Source: Clostridium sp. Marseille-P299 | GTDB taxonomy: Bacteria; Bacillota; Clostridia; Lachnospirales; Lachnospiraceae | DNA: 64,000 nt | Reading direction: 5' to 3' | Assembly: GCF_900078195.1 (NCBI RefSeq) | Contig: NZ_FJVE01000006.1 | Coordinates: forward strand, 312,501-376,500 | Shown here: positions 8,677 to 17,792 of the stretch, piece by piece | How the letters are laid out: every line of letters begins with the position of its first letter | How positions within the stretch are numbered: the stretch's first letter is position 1 | Position numbers and translations under genes: made by a program | Notes under the pieces: model-generated | Database searches by the model: none | What the model was told of the DNA's origin: nothing | What the model saw: the letters and a program-made list of their open reading frames with translations, nothing else

Positions 8677-9723
8677 TTATGCCCCAAAGATAAATCGTGC
8701 TACAATACCAGCAAGCATTCCAAGGAATGGATCTGAAATTGCAGTTACACCCATAGTAATACCACCAACCATTGGATTTCCAGCCACAGCCGATGCAGCA
8801 TTTGAAGGAACTGTTACCATAAGACCAAGCACTAATAAGAAACCTGAAATAGATGCTGTTGGTACGTATTTTCCTATCTTAGGAAGTAGTCCAAAGATTA
8901 AAATTAATCCCATGATAACCATCATAATAATACCAGACCATAAAGCATGTGGTGCACTTCCTGTTGCTGATATAATGGATTCAATTGGAGAACCACCAAA
9001 GAAAGAAGACACCATATCTGCAACAGAACTTATAACAGATAGATGATCAATATTCACTTCCGTGTTTGCCATGCTACCTGTAATGGCGCCAAATGAAATA
9101 TTTGAACCGATATTTAAACATACCATACCAAGTGCACCACGAAGTACACGAGCATTCATTGTTAATTTCTGACGCTCAATTTTTTCTTTCTCTACAACTA
9201 TAAAATTATTTTCACCTTTCATGTATCTACCAACGATACAAGATAAAATTACGGATACTGTAATTGTGTATACTAAATTCTGAGTAAAACTATATACGAT
9301 AACTGCGCTAATTCCGGAAATCGCACCAATTATTTTATCTTTCTTAAACATATCTACTGCTGCTTTAGCAAGAATCAAACCAACGCCTGCCATCATTCCC
9401 GCCGCGATGTTTGGTCCAATGAAATCTACAACTTTTGTTAATAATCCAAACAACCCAATAAGTGCCATAATCACAGCACCATAGAAAATCATAGAAATAC
9501 GCTCTTCTTTATTCTTTCCAGCCGTACCTGCATATGTAATGGTCTCTGCTTGGTAGGAAATAGGTGCCACACAACCAGTCACTGCATTACCAATCGCTCC
9601 TGTGAAAAAAGCAAATGCAGTTGGAATGGAGGCGAACCCGAAACTAAGCGCTAACAACCCCTGTGGTAAACCATTTAAGACTACACTAATGATAGCTAAT
9701 ATGTCTTGTAAAATTTCATTCAT
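8677..9723 (-). CDS. Nucleobase permease, NCS2-like
   Basis: A 348-residue hydrophobic protein with about ten predicted membrane helices, predicted to carry a purine-type base across the membrane. It starts GLPQGLLALSFGFASIPTAF and has a glycine/alanine-rich core (GAIGNAVTGCVAPISYQAET; FGAITGSMANTE) reminiscent of xanthine/uracil and AzgA-type carriers, though it is shorter than the usual 430-450 residues. The partner phosphoribosyltransferase immediately downstream supports a purine substrate. The ATG at 9723 is preceded by a GGAGTGAT site. I looked for a purine riboswitch upstream and saw none. Confidence 0.78.
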   Translation of the reverse strand: MNEILQDILAIISVVLNGLPQGLLALSFGFASIPTAFAFFTGAIGNAVTGCVAPISYQAETITYAGTAGKNKEERISMIFYGAVIMALIGLFGLLTKVVDFIGPNIAAGMMAGVGLILAKAAVDMFKKDKIIGAISGISAVIVYSFTQNLVYTITVSVILSCIVGRYMKGENNFIVVEKEKIERQKLTMNARVLRGALGMVCLNIGSNISFGAITGSMANTEVNIDHLSVISSVADMVSSFFGGSPIESIISATGSAPHALWSGIIMMVIMGLILIFGLLPKIGKYVPTASISGFLLVLGLMVTVPSNAASAVAGNPMVGGITMGVTAISDPFLGMLAGIVARFIFGA

Positions 9724-9981
9724 ATATAATCACTCCGTTCTCGAATTGTCTTTTGTACTACACTACTAATGTACTTTATTAGAGTACAATTGACAAATAA
9801 CGAATTCTTGCGTGTTTAAGAAGGTGTCCTTATAGGAAATAAATGGAGAAATAAATGGAGTAATAAATGTATAATGAAGATTCTCATGCCGAGCGCAGTC
9901 GCTTTAGGGACATATTTCATGTTAAGTGAGTGCACATTCTTAACGAGTGATCTTTAAATAATATGAGGTAATTTTTATCAT
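9724..9981. other. Intergenic region with likely permease promoter
   Basis: On the minus strand TTGTCA is followed after 17 bp by TACATT, about 45 bp upstream of the permease start, a plausible but weak promoter. Nothing else is recognisable. Confidence 0.4.
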
Positions 9982-10012
9982 AAAAAAAGACCGTTCGAAA
10001 ACGATCTTTTTA
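9982..10012. terminator. Bidirectional rho-independent terminator
   Basis: An AAAAAGATCGTT / AACGGTCTTTTT stem with a TTCG loop sits just past the stop of the minus-strand gene at 10024, with T-tracts in both directions. Confidence 0.85.
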
Positions 10013-10023
10013 ATAAATTTAAC

Positions 10024-10551
10024 TTAATACCCCATTATATTATCTATTGCGACCTCTTCTCCATCAGATGTATATAATGAAATACTATTGTCATTGTTAT
10101 ATGATGGTATTATTATTGAGAATGGCTCAAATGGATTTACTGTAATTGTTTCTACCATTTCTCCACTATCTACTTCAATTTTTGCTACCTTCTTTTCATT
10201 CATGGAAAATAGTGCCATACCCTTGCCTTCATATGAAAAGCCTTGTATTCCTGACTCAATCGCACCTAATGAGCCTCCTGAATAGAAGAAATAACCATAA
10301 TAAAATCCATCTCTTTTTAGATAAATTGAGAATGTATGGCTATTTAAATCCTTGTCATAAAACAATAACGCACCGATTTCATTTGTTGTATCTTTTGCAA
10401 CGAGCCAATCTGCACTAATTCTTTGACTTTTACGGGCATCTTGCTCTAGCTTACTCGTTGAAACACCGCACCTCTCACTTACAAAAATAGTTACTAGAAT
10501 TAATAGAATTATGATTATCAATAGAACTATATATGATTTTTTGTTTTTCAC
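10024..10551 (-). CDS. Membrane-anchored extracellular protein of unknown function
   Basis: A 175-residue protein with an N-terminal anchor helix (residues about 6-24, IVLLIIIILLILVTIF) and a soluble part that should face outside. The soluble part is rich in beta strands (HTFSIYLKRDGFYYGYFFYS; GQMVETITVNPFEPF-like turns). No family is recognised. The start is GTG at 10551, chosen because a strong GGAGGAGGGG site lies immediately upstream. It is a single gene ending at a good terminator. Confidence 0.68.
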   Translation of the reverse strand: MKNKKSYIVLLIIIILLILVTIFVSERCGVSTSKLEQDARKSQRISADWLVAKDTTNEIGALLFYDKDLNSHTFSIYLKRDGFYYGYFFYSGGSLGAIESGIQGFSYEGKGMALFSMNEKKVAKIEVDSGEMVETITVNPFEPFSIIIPSYNNDNSISLYTSDGEEVAIDNIMGY

Positions 10552-10642
10552 TGCACCCCTCCTCCTGTAACCATCTGCTGCTCCCCTTGTAATCTCACCT
10601 ATGGTATTTACTTATACATTTTATATGTAAAAAACTTAAATA

Positions 10643-11398
10643 TCACTTCATTTGATTTCTTATCTCTTCTTCATGTTCTAAACAATATTTATACCCCTTT
10701 TCCATAAAAGCAATAATAGAATTGTTCTCATATAAACTGAGCAATGTTTCAAGTATAGGATTACCACCTATTTTCATTGAATAAAAATAATCATAAACAC
10801 ATCCGTTTTCAAAGTATGGATTTATGGAATATAATCTTTTATCATGTCTCATAATTGGGTCGACTACCATTTCACTAAAAATCCATTTTAAATGTGGTGA
10901 CTCGTATTCATTTTTATCATCATGAAAATGTGTATTCCATACAAAGAACCAGATAAAGTGAATGATCTCATGAAGAGCTGTTCCCAATGCTCCTTTTTCA
11001 CTATTTAGATGAAAAATATCAAAACTAGTATCCTCTAAAAATCGAGGGCATATTGGATTCAATGTAATATTTGCTACCATATCGTTAAGCTTATCTGACA
11101 ACGGAATCTCAAAGGCATCTTCTAAAGCTTTTTGAATGTCAACTGCATTGGCATCCCAATAATTTTGATAATCAATTACCTTTTTATCAAGCTCCTTAAA
11201 ATTAATGGCTTCACTAAGATTCTCTCTCAAATATTCTCTACGTTTTGCCTCTGATAATGTATTAAACTTATTTTTATCTATTTTAGGATAAAAATAAAAT
11301 AGAGAATCCGTCCAAAACTCACTATGAGTACCATCATGAAACGGCAGGATACTATCGATACTATATTCTAACTCAGGATTTATAAACTTTAATCTCAT
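10643..11398 (-). CDS. Putative zinc metallopeptidase-like protein
   Basis: A 251-residue cytoplasmic protein with the zinc-peptidase motif HEIIH (GTALHEIIHFIWFF, about residues 142-146). About 30 residues later SEMVVDP offers a Glu that could be the third zinc ligand of the gluzincin arrangement. There is no signal peptide. Its size and the wide spacing resemble small DUF-type peptidases that cleave or sense proteins inside the cell, but I cannot name the family. A GGAGTGA site precedes the ATG at 11398. Confidence 0.55.
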   Translation of the reverse strand: MRLKFINPELEYSIDSILPFHDGTHSEFWTDSLFYFYPKIDKNKFNTLSEAKRREYLRENLSEAINFKELDKKVIDYQNYWDANAVDIQKALEDAFEIPLSDKLNDMVANITLNPICPRFLEDTSFDIFHLNSEKGALGTALHEIIHFIWFFVWNTHFHDDKNEYESPHLKWIFSEMVVDPIMRHDKRLYSINPYFENGCVYDYFYSMKIGGNPILETLLSLYENNSIIAFMEKGYKYCLEHEEEIRNQMK

Positions 11399-11488
11399 AT
11401 TATCACTCCTTAAAATTCATTTATCCTATTTTACTTTTTTACAAATATACTGTCAATTATTACTAGAAATGAAACACTTTCTTAACTC

Positions 11489-12313
11489 CTAAGGCTTCAA
11501 GATAATAGCATTATTCCGCTGTATTTTCCTTCGGTCTAAGAAACATGCTATAAGTGCCATCAGCACACCTTCTATAACAAGTATTAAAATAATATTATTT
11601 CGTGCTGTGGCATAGACTTCAATTGTATATAGCTTCCTTGCCATAGATAAATATGCAAAGGCCAAACATCCTCCTGTAACATTAATAGTCAACAATGTAC
11701 TATGGGAATTTCTATGCTTAACACTAAGCAATATCGTAACTACAAATATTATCATATGAATGAATGCAACTATCAAAAGCTGACGAGGGTAAAATGCCCC
11801 TAGCCTAGCTGCCAGCATTCCAAATGGGATTGTAGCATTTTCTAACCACTGTACGATTAAATATTCGATAATTATAATATAAAAGGTTAAAAACATCCCT
11901 AGACCGGTCATTGCAAAATCCCATCTAGTTTTCACTCTTTTTAAAGTAAATTTCGATAATATAAAATAAGTACCCAACGTCAAAAATGGTGATACCACAT
12001 AATAAGTGCTCAAAGAGACGCCTTTATTATTACTTATACTAAATACCATTCCAATAGCAATAAAAGCAATCATTAATCCCAATATAAGAAGATTCTTGTC
12101 TATAACAAGGTTTTTAACATTTATCAAAAAATGATTCTCTTTTTTCTCCTCAACAGATACCATCTTCTCCGCTTCCATTCGATAGATACGCATAGTACAA
12201 GCACCGCATTCTATAATATGCTCCTTAATAAGTTTTTCTGATTCTTTTGAGCAATTGTTATTAACATAAGATGGTATTAGATCTTTTATTATTTCACAAC
12301 TTAATTTCCCCAT
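11489..12313 (-). CDS. zf-HC2-type zinc-finger membrane protein (orphan anti-sigma-like)
   Basis: A 274-residue protein. Residues 1-45 form an anti-sigma zinc finger: LSCEIIKDLIPSYVNNNCS, then HIIECGACTMRIY giving the His-x3-Cys-x2-Cys set. About six membrane helices follow (from LLILGLMIAFIAIGMVFSI onward). The family usually pairs a finger that binds an ECF sigma factor with a membrane sensor. No sigma gene is adjacent; the next upstream frame is only a fragment of another anti-sigma type. The ATG at 12313 follows GGGGAGG. Its partner is unknown. Confidence 0.72.
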   Translation of the reverse strand: MGKLSCEIIKDLIPSYVNNNCSKESEKLIKEHIIECGACTMRIYRMEAEKMVSVEEKKENHFLINVKNLVIDKNLLILGLMIAFIAIGMVFSISNNKGVSLSTYYVVSPFLTLGTYFILSKFTLKRVKTRWDFAMTGLGMFLTFYIIIIEYLIVQWLENATIPFGMLAARLGAFYPRQLLIVAFIHMIIFVVTILLSVKHRNSHSTLLTINVTGGCLAFAYLSMARKLYTIEVYATARNNIILILVIEGVLMALIACFLDRRKIQRNNAIILKP

Positions 12314-12357
12314 TTTTCATCCTCCCCTTTTAAATTCTCTCCCTGTATAAATGTTCA

Positions 12358-12555
12358 CTAGTTCTCCCAATAGTTTTGTTCGAGAAGATAAAACTGCTGG
12401 ATATCATTATATTTTAGCTGAGCTTCAAAATGATCAGATCCGGTTGCGTGAACAGCTGGCATACTCAGTACTATTCCGTCAGGTTTAAGAAAATAAGAAA
12501 CATTACCCACTATACTAAAAGGGTCTACTGTTTGAGTATTGAGAACCTTGTCCAA
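12358..12555 (-). pseudogene. Fragment resembling the C-terminal part of a DUF3298/RsiV-type protein
   Basis: A 65-codon open frame with only a TTG at its head, overlapping nothing functional. The segment NVSYFLKPDGIVLSM followed by ATGSDHFEAQLKYNDIQQF lines up in layout with the end of RsiV-type proteins (compare the NFYINEDGKLVIVF stretch of the gene at 29254). The N-terminal anchor and most of the domain are absent, so it is read as a gene remnant. The family call is tentative. Confidence 0.4.
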
Positions 12556-12563
12556 ATTAACCC

Positions 12564-13049
12564 CTATATAAACGTTTGAATATGAATTAACCTATGCACT
12601 AACGATATGATTTCGTCAATTGAACCTTCTTTGGCGAATTCGAAATTAATTCCTATTTCTTCCTCATTGCTTTGTTCGATTTTACTACAAATATCATTGA
12701 TTAGCATAAAACTATTATAAAAGTCACTTAAAAATTCATTTACACCATAAACTTCAAATTTAAATGGTAATAATGTTGCAAAATCAAATTGTATCGCATC
12801 TTCCCTTTTCATCTTGGTTTCAACAAAAATATAATTTATATCAATTCCAATATCACACACTCTAGGTATCGTTATTACTGGGATTGGAAAGTATTCCTTA
12901 ACCCAATCACCTTTTATGTCTTTAACCCAGTGATTATTATAATAGCCCTTAACAAATTCCAAGTTTTCAAGTTTTAACCTTTTTCGAAGCATATTTTCAA
13001 TTATACATATTGGTTTATATACAGCGTTTAGTATTTCAATTGTATCCAT
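12564..13049 (-). CDS. Conserved-looking protein of unknown function
   Basis: A 161-residue soluble acidic protein with no signal peptide or membrane segment. It reads as a folded alpha/beta protein: a helix at residues 1-20, a WVKDIKGDWVKEYFPIPVITIPRV strand-turn-strand region, then YIFVETKMKREDAIQFDF. I do not recognise a family. The ATG at 13049 is preferred over an upstream ATG at 13115 because an AGAGGAT site precedes it and the extra residues (basic, RLRIARKRIF) look non-native. Confidence 0.6.
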   Translation of the reverse strand: MDTIEILNAVYKPICIIENMLRKRLKLENLEFVKGYYNNHWVKDIKGDWVKEYFPIPVITIPRVCDIGIDINYIFVETKMKREDAIQFDFATLLPFKFEVYGVNEFLSDFYNSFMLINDICSKIEQSNEEEIGINFEFAKEGSIDEIISLVHRLIHIQTFI

Positions 13050-13141
13050 ACAGAAAATCCTCTTTCTAGCAATTCTTAATCGTACATAATAATAAATCCA
13101 ATCTTTAATACACATTTACAACTATCTTTTTTAAAGCAAAA

Positions 13142-13175
13142 AGAGAAAAACTAGATATTTTCTAGGTTTTCTCTT
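13142..13175 (-). terminator. Rho-independent terminator of the cupin gene
   Basis: The stem AGAGAAAACCTAG / CTAGTTTTTCTCT (minus strand) is followed by TTTTTGC, about 80 bp past the cupin stop. Confidence 0.75.
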
Positions 13176-13255
13176 CTAATTGAGAAACACAAGATAGAAT
13201 TCTAACTCCTTCATACAATTTACCTTCACATTATGCTAATACACCAAAGATATAC

Positions 13256-13756
13256 TTATTCTCCTTCAAGATAGTTTACTTCCGAATCTATTTTGAAAGA
13301 TTTTTGCATATCACCAGCCAAAATACGCACTTTCCCTGTGCTTGGATAGATAACCACTTCCGACGAGCCTACTGTATGGACATCAAGGTAAAGAAGCGGC
13401 TCATTTGAATTATTGGTCAACATATGGGCGCCGTGTTCATTTGGCGGCATTACAATTACATCTCCTTCAGAAACTTCAATATCACCTTTTGGTGTTTTTA
13501 ACGTAGCAGTCCCAGCAATTATATAAAATACTTCTTCATTACCAGTATGCTGATGATATGGATAATTACTTTTTCCCGGCTGTAACGTATAGAAATTGAC
13601 ACTTAGTTTTCCATCTCCGCTTCTGGATGGGGAAGTCACTTCACTTCTTTGAAATTCAAAAGATTGATTATGCTTACCATTTTGATCATAAATTTGATTC
13701 AAATTGACATCCCTGTATTGTGCTGTCTTTACATTTTTTATTTCTAGCTCTTGCAT
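13256..13756 (-). CDS. Cupin domain protein
   Basis: A 166-residue single-cupin protein. Motif 1 is YPYHQHTGNEEVFYIIAGTATLK (residues about 67-89), with two His and a Glu as metal ligands. Motif 2 follows around GDVIVMPPNEHGAHMLTN with the fourth His. Cupins of this kind bind a metal and a small molecule and may be isomerases, dioxygenases or binding proteins; the substrate cannot be told. It is a single gene with a near-consensus promoter at 13842-13870 and its own terminator. Confidence 0.88.
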   Translation of the reverse strand: MQELEIKNVKTAQYRDVNLNQIYDQNGKHNQSFEFQRSEVTSPSRSGDGKLSVNFYTLQPGKSNYPYHQHTGNEEVFYIIAGTATLKTPKGDIEVSEGDVIVMPPNEHGAHMLTNNSNEPLLYLDVHTVGSSEVVIYPSTGKVRILAGDMQKSFKIDSEVNYLEGE

Positions 13757-13841
13757 GATAACATACCTCTCAAAATACTAATAATGTTCAGTTTACTATC
13801 TAAAATAATAATTAATTTCACATCGGTTTAGAATTTACTTA

Positions 13842-13870
13842 ATTATACATTTCCTGAAATAGGAAGTCAA
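13842..13870 (-). promoter_or_regulatory. Sigma-A promoter of the cupin gene
   Basis: Read on the minus strand: TTGACT (13865-13870), a 17-bp spacer, then TATAAT (13842-13847). The spacer resembles those of the promoters at 17730 and 19560. Confidence 0.82.
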
Positions 13871-13937
13871 ATAATGTTTATGCTAGAACAGCGTTTCTAT
13901 TTCTTATCTTGTACACATGTTTTACTAGAAAAAAATT

Positions 13938-13966
13938 CGCTAACCTTTGATTAATAAAGATTAGCG
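13938..13966 (-). terminator. Rho-independent terminator
   Basis: CGCTAATCTTT / AAAGGTTAGCG stem followed on the minus strand by AATTTTTTT. It serves the membrane-protein gene that ends at 14062. Confidence 0.82.
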
Positions 13967-14061
13967 ACCATTTTCATATGTATTGTATTTCTATTTACCT
14001 ATTTAAAATCAGACCGAAAAATTGGAATTTGTCTAGTATCTGATTTATACCATCATCTAAA

Positions 14062-14472
14062 TCATCCTGATACTACCATAAATATAATGTTTAAAACAAT
14101 CAACAAATGCAGTACCATATGATAAAAATCTGGGATTAGTCGTTTATTACTCATTGGAATAATTCTAACTGTATTTTTAAAACACTTATTGTAACCTTTT
14201 AATTTTTTCTCAGTCACCCCAAAAATAGTATAAAACCAATGACAAAAAAATTGTACAACTATCCAAAACATTAGAATAACTAACAATGTCCATTTTCCCA
14301 CTAAAGGATTCGTCAAGTACATAGCAATGCCCAGGCTATATAAACATAGCATAAAAAACTCTGCACTTTTTATTCCCATTCCTTCAACTAACATCCACTT
14401 TCCAAACTTATACGTAGAAATGCAGCCAAAAAACCATATCCATAATCCAAACAGCAAAATATATTTGAACAA
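14062..14472 (-). CDS. Small integral membrane protein of unknown function
   Basis: A 136-residue protein with four predicted membrane helices (residues about 3-20, 38-56, 62-84 and 116-134). Between helices 3 and 4 lies a basic loop (TEKKLKGYNKCFKNTVR), likely cytoplasmic. No family is recognised. The only usable start is TTG at 14472, because an in-frame stop lies a few codons upstream; an AGGGG site sits about 10 bp before it. Confidence 0.6.
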   Translation of the reverse strand: MFKYILLFGLWIWFFGCISTYKFGKWMLVEGMGIKSAEFFMLCLYSLGIAMYLTNPLVGKWTLLVILMFWIVVQFFCHWFYTIFGVTEKKLKGYNKCFKNTVRIIPMSNKRLIPDFYHMVLHLLIVLNIIFMVVSG

Positions 14473-14533
14473 TTTAAATTTACCCCTGTCTATTCATATT
14501 CTACAGTCCTGCTATACCATTCTAAAATTAGTA

Positions 14534-15025
14534 CTATAAATCACAATAATACCTACTTCCTTTTTCTGTTTTTTCATAAGGTAAAAAACCTACCTTCTCA
14601 AAGCATTTTCTTGAGCCAATATTGTAATCATATATCTCGTCTACATAAATGCGTTTATAACCTAAACTTTTTGCTCTTTCAACGAGTTTATTAATAACTC
14701 TTAATCCTATTTTTTTCCCACGACATAATCTCTCACCAATAACAATAGGCATATCATCCTTGCAAAATGTTACATCTCCAATAGGCTCGAATTGACCATC
14801 GTCCATATACTCAATAAAATATAACTCACCATTATTATTTAAATATTCATACATTCTTTTTAATCGTTCAATTGTATATGGCATATCTTTTCCATCTACT
14901 AATAGTAACGTCTCACTATCCTGATACCATTTAAGCGCAAACTCACATTTGCCATTGTATTTTATTAATCTAATTTCATCATCTACCAAAATGTATTCTG
15001 GCTGTTTCACTCCTAATATTGGCAT
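14534..15025 (-). CDS. GNAT family N-acetyltransferase
   Basis: A 163-residue acetyltransferase. Strand beta-4 and the acetyl-CoA loop are visible as MPIVIGERLCRGKKIGLRVI (about residues 90-109), and the C-terminal NIGSRKCFEKVGFLPYEKT is the typical last helix and strand of GNAT enzymes. It begins with a DDEIRLIKYNGKCEFALKWY segment similar to other Firmicute enzymes of this class. The substrate is unknown. A GGAGGTA site precedes the ATG. Confidence 0.85.
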   Translation of the reverse strand: MPILGVKQPEYILVDDEIRLIKYNGKCEFALKWYQDSETLLLVDGKDMPYTIERLKRMYEYLNNNGELYFIEYMDDGQFEPIGDVTFCKDDMPIVIGERLCRGKKIGLRVINKLVERAKSLGYKRIYVDEIYDYNIGSRKCFEKVGFLPYEKTEKGSRYYCDL

Positions 15026-15283
15026 TTTTTACCTCCTAAAATTTTATACAAATTCAAATTTCCACATGTTTTCAGCTCATCACAAGCCCGAAATTTGTCT
15101 CTATATGATATACCTATCTTCTCTTATCAAAATAGATGCAATGAAAAAAGAAAGAGGTTATCCACTTCCAATTTATATTCAATAATAGTGCAAACGTTTT
15201 TATGTAACTGTATTTAACTGGAACTCAATCTCATCGGATAATTGCAACTCATCAGATTAGTGTCTTGATGATAATGTGCTTTT

Positions 15284-16021
15284 TTACTTATCAGACAATT
15301 TACTCCATAGATAAATGGCATATATAACCATTATGACAGATTGTATTAGAATTACAATTACCTCTGTTGTTCCTTTAACCAATGAAATCCAATTCACAAA
15401 GTCATACATAGCATGCCAAATTATCACAAATACAATACTTTTCGTTAATAAAACTATTTCGGATGCAATAATACCAAATATTAGAGCATTTACTATGGTA
15501 AGCGCAGTCATGACAATTCCTACGCCTGAAAATGCCTGAGAAGCATGTACAACCGCAAAGAATACGGCAGATAAAATTACGGTTTGTTTTATCGAAAAAC
15601 AAGTAATCAGTTTTTGCAGGATAATTCCCCTGAAATACATCTCTTCTGACAATCCAATTGCGATTGTAAAAAAGATTAAAGCAAAAATAACATGAACATC
15701 TTTATTTACACCTAAAAAAAGGAACCCTACTTTCGATACAATTAATGGTACAAAATATAACACAGTTTTTATACTACCTTTTTCTATTCCATTAAAACCG
15801 ATTTGACCTAATCTCATTTTTGTAATCAACATAAAGAGTGCAGGTACTGTAAGTGACATCATCATAAAAATACCTTGTACCCAATAACTATTTAAGGTGT
15901 CCATATCATTTATGGTTACAATCACACCAGATACAACCGGAAAAATCATCAGAACAATTGAAAATATAAAGGCACTGAATACCGCCATTAATTTAGTATT
16001 TTTCATTTTATCACCTGTCAT
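15284..16021 (-). CDS. CPBP family intramembrane metalloprotease
   Basis: A 245-residue protein with about seven membrane helices. It has the three CPBP/Abi motifs: the glutamate pair in LSEEMYFRGIILQKL (about residues 127-141), a His in VVHASQAF, and a second His in IIWHAMYDF. These place the active site within the membrane. Bacterial members process membrane peptides and some are linked to bacteriocin immunity, but there is no bacteriocin gene here. The ATG at 16021 follows GGAG; its promoter is at 16095-16122. Confidence 0.86.
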   Translation of the reverse strand: MTGDKMKNTKLMAVFSAFIFSIVLMIFPVVSGVIVTINDMDTLNSYWVQGIFMMMSLTVPALFMLITKMRLGQIGFNGIEKGSIKTVLYFVPLIVSKVGFLFLGVNKDVHVIFALIFFTIAIGLSEEMYFRGIILQKLITCFSIKQTVILSAVFFAVVHASQAFSGVGIVMTALTIVNALIFGIIASEIVLLTKSIVFVIIWHAMYDFVNWISLVKGTTEVIVILIQSVIMVIYAIYLWSKLSDK

Positions 16022-16094
16022 ATTAATCTCCTGATATATATAATCCGAATGTCAAATTATTTTTATTGTTTCTAAAATAATAGCACCATATTTA

Positions 16095-16122
16095 TCTATA
16101 TAAACAAATAATTTCCAGTCAA
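16095..16122 (-). promoter_or_regulatory. Sigma-A type promoter of the CPBP protease gene
   Basis: On the minus strand TTGACT (16117-16122), a 16-bp spacer and TATAGA (16095-16100), about 75 bp upstream of the start. Confidence 0.6.
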
Positions 16123-16359
16123 TTAGTGTACATATAGTTTTGGCATGTATCTCTTACACTTCATCAAATGGTGTATACTTCCGTCCATTCAGAGATAATT
16201 GAAATTCTGCATTCGTCTGTGAAATAAATAAAATAAACATTTTTCTCTTATGAAAGAAGTGTAGTTTCGGGGTGAAAGTCTCCATGAATAATTGTATTGT
16301 TTTTGCCAGTATTAAATCTTGTATAAATAAATATAGCATAGTGTCATATTTATGCTCTA
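16123..16359. other. Non-coding gap
   Basis: An unsupported 61-codon minus-strand frame is present at 16154-16339, without a ribosome site. Its end (LSLNGRKYTPFDEV) looks protein-like and could be a gene remnant, but this is weak. Confidence 0.3.
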
Positions 16360-16877
16360 CTATTTATCGGCGTTTTCATCTGCACGCTGTTTTATTTTAT
16401 AAAAAAAAGCCTGCTTACCTTCTGTATATTTTTTTCTGTCGTTGAAATATATCTTGAAAAGCTCTTGTTTTAATAATTCATATTCTTTTGCATATTCCGG
16501 ATACGAACTTATAAAATCTCTAAACTTTATTTGGTCAAAAAATGCTCCAGTTTTTTTTCTTCATAACAATGTATATGTTGTAAAGAAACTTCTCCCTCAC
16601 CTCTTAAAATAAAAAGATGCTTTCCAGTCACTACTTCTCCAAAATACTCATATCCGTTATCCTTCATTATTATGAAAACAGAGTCTGATAGAGCTTTAAA
16701 AACTATTGCGATGTCTAACATAGGTTTAGCCATTATACCTTTTATCGCAGTACTGCCTACATGTTGAATATCGACAACATTTTCACCGTGAATATTTGCA
16801 AGAGTCAGTTTTGTTTTCTCAAACCCCTCCGCCCATTGTTCGTCATGTTCTACTAAAAGAACTTTATATTTGGGGAC
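16360..16877 (-). pseudogene. GrpB/UPF0157 family gene, frameshifted and lacking a start
   Basis: The two frames together match a GrpB/UPF0157 (nucleotidyltransferase-like fold) protein: VEHDEQWAEGFEKTK, then IQHVGSTAIKGIMAKPMLD and HIHCYEEK, and in another frame FFDQIKFRDFISSYPEYAKE to the stop at 16360. The shift occurs at a run of eight T (A on the coding strand) at 16551-16558. The frame is open upstream of the usual N terminus but contains no ATG, GTG or TTG in a sensible place. Both defects point to decay, although slippage at the A-run could restore the reading frame. Confidence 0.7.
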
Positions 16878-17052
16878 CCCTATCTTAAAGTGTATACTTT
16901 CTTTTTAATTAAAATTTATTAAAATCATTTATTCACTTTAGAAAGGCACTAAATAATCTCAATGGCATGCGCGTATTCATGGGTACTCACCAGTAACAAA
17001 ACAAAAAAACTCAAAAGCACCATATTTACTGATGTTTTTGAGGTAATTTAGT

Positions 17053-17074
17053 AAGCACGAGACGGGATTCGAAC
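17053..17074. repeat. Attachment-site copy (tRNA-Gly 3' end), outermost
   Basis: 22 bp identical to the 3' end of the tRNA-Gly at 22500-22521 (core GCACGAGACGGGATTCGAAC). It marks the far junction of the remnant element. Confidence 0.85.
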
Positions 17075-17130
17075 AGCTCCCCGAACACAAATATTGATAA
17101 ATAGGAGGTTTGCAGCTTCTGTTATTTATC

Positions 17131-17151
17131 TGCACACATTCTTGCACACAT
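17131..17151. repeat. Paired TGCACACAT direct repeats, likely integrase arm site
   Basis: Two TGCACACAT copies 3 bp apart. The same pair recurs at 18148-18168 and 22418-22437, always near an element end. Confidence 0.55.
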
Positions 17152-17186
17152 GGGATGCGTGCATTTTTTATACCTTTTAATTATCA

Positions 17187-17666
17187 TTATTCACTTAGAT
17201 TGTTATTTAGTTTCATCCCTAACCAAATTAGTACACTTGGAACTATAGTAAAAAGCAATAAATAATATGAACTATCTATGTTAAAAACAGCCATAAAAGG
17301 AAATGAATATGCATTATAAAGACAATAAGGTGCCCAATTTACATTTTGACTGACGTCTAGAGTACCATTAGATAAAAAATAAGTAAGTATCCATAGAAAA
17401 ATTCCAATAATAGAGACTATACAAACGCTAAGTCTCTTTCGCGTCAAATCCCATTTTAAACATATTTTCCCTGACATGAAATATGCAAACGCAGCTCCTA
17501 GCAAAATAATAACTGCTGTTATTTTACTTGCTATGCCGTAAGCCAATTGACTATCATCAAGTGCGCTCATATTATTAATAATAAAAGTAAATATAAAAAA
17601 TGAAATAAAACTAATAATACCATGTATAAGCAGAGCTATAAATCCATTTTTAAACATAGTTCTCAT
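17187..17666 (-). CDS. Membrane protein of unknown function, remnant-element cargo
   Basis: A 159-residue protein with four predicted helices (residues about 10-30, 46-66, 83-101 and 128-152). The second loop is basic (KICLKWDLTRKRLS). No family is recognised. The ATG at 17666 is only 2-3 bp from an AAGGAG site and the next ATG (17657) is 11 bp away, so the start is uncertain. It has its own strong promoter at 17730-17758 and is the only gene left in the remnant element. Confidence 0.6.
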   Translation of the reverse strand: MRTMFKNGFIALLIHGIISFISFFIFTFIINNMSALDDSQLAYGIASKITAVIILLGAAFAYFMSGKICLKWDLTRKRLSVCIVSIIGIFLWILTYFLSNGTLDVSQNVNWAPYCLYNAYSFPFMAVFNIDSSYYLLLFTIVPSVLIWLGMKLNNNLSE

Positions 17667-17729
17667 TTCTCCTTATGACTAATTCTCTGTTGCAAACTAA
17701 TTTAAATTTAGCCAAAGCATATTTACATA

Positions 17730-17758
17730 ATTATACATTTTCAAATATAAGAAGTCAA
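17730..17758 (-). promoter_or_regulatory. Sigma-A promoter of the remnant-element membrane gene
   Basis: Minus strand TTGACT (17753-17758), 17-bp spacer, TATAAT (17730-17735). The spacer is similar to the promoters at 13842 and 19560. Confidence 0.82.
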
Positions 17759-17792
17759 TCGACATATCTAAAGTAGACACCAAATTACTGTT

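Noticed and set aside
9724..9900. Purine riboswitch before the nucleobase permease
   Set aside because: The conserved purine-aptamer core and its two loop sequences are not present on the minus strand.
16154..16339. 61-codon minus-strand frame between the CPBP and GrpB genes
   Set aside because: No ribosome site and no recognisable family; only its end looks protein-like, so it is mentioned as a possible relic only.
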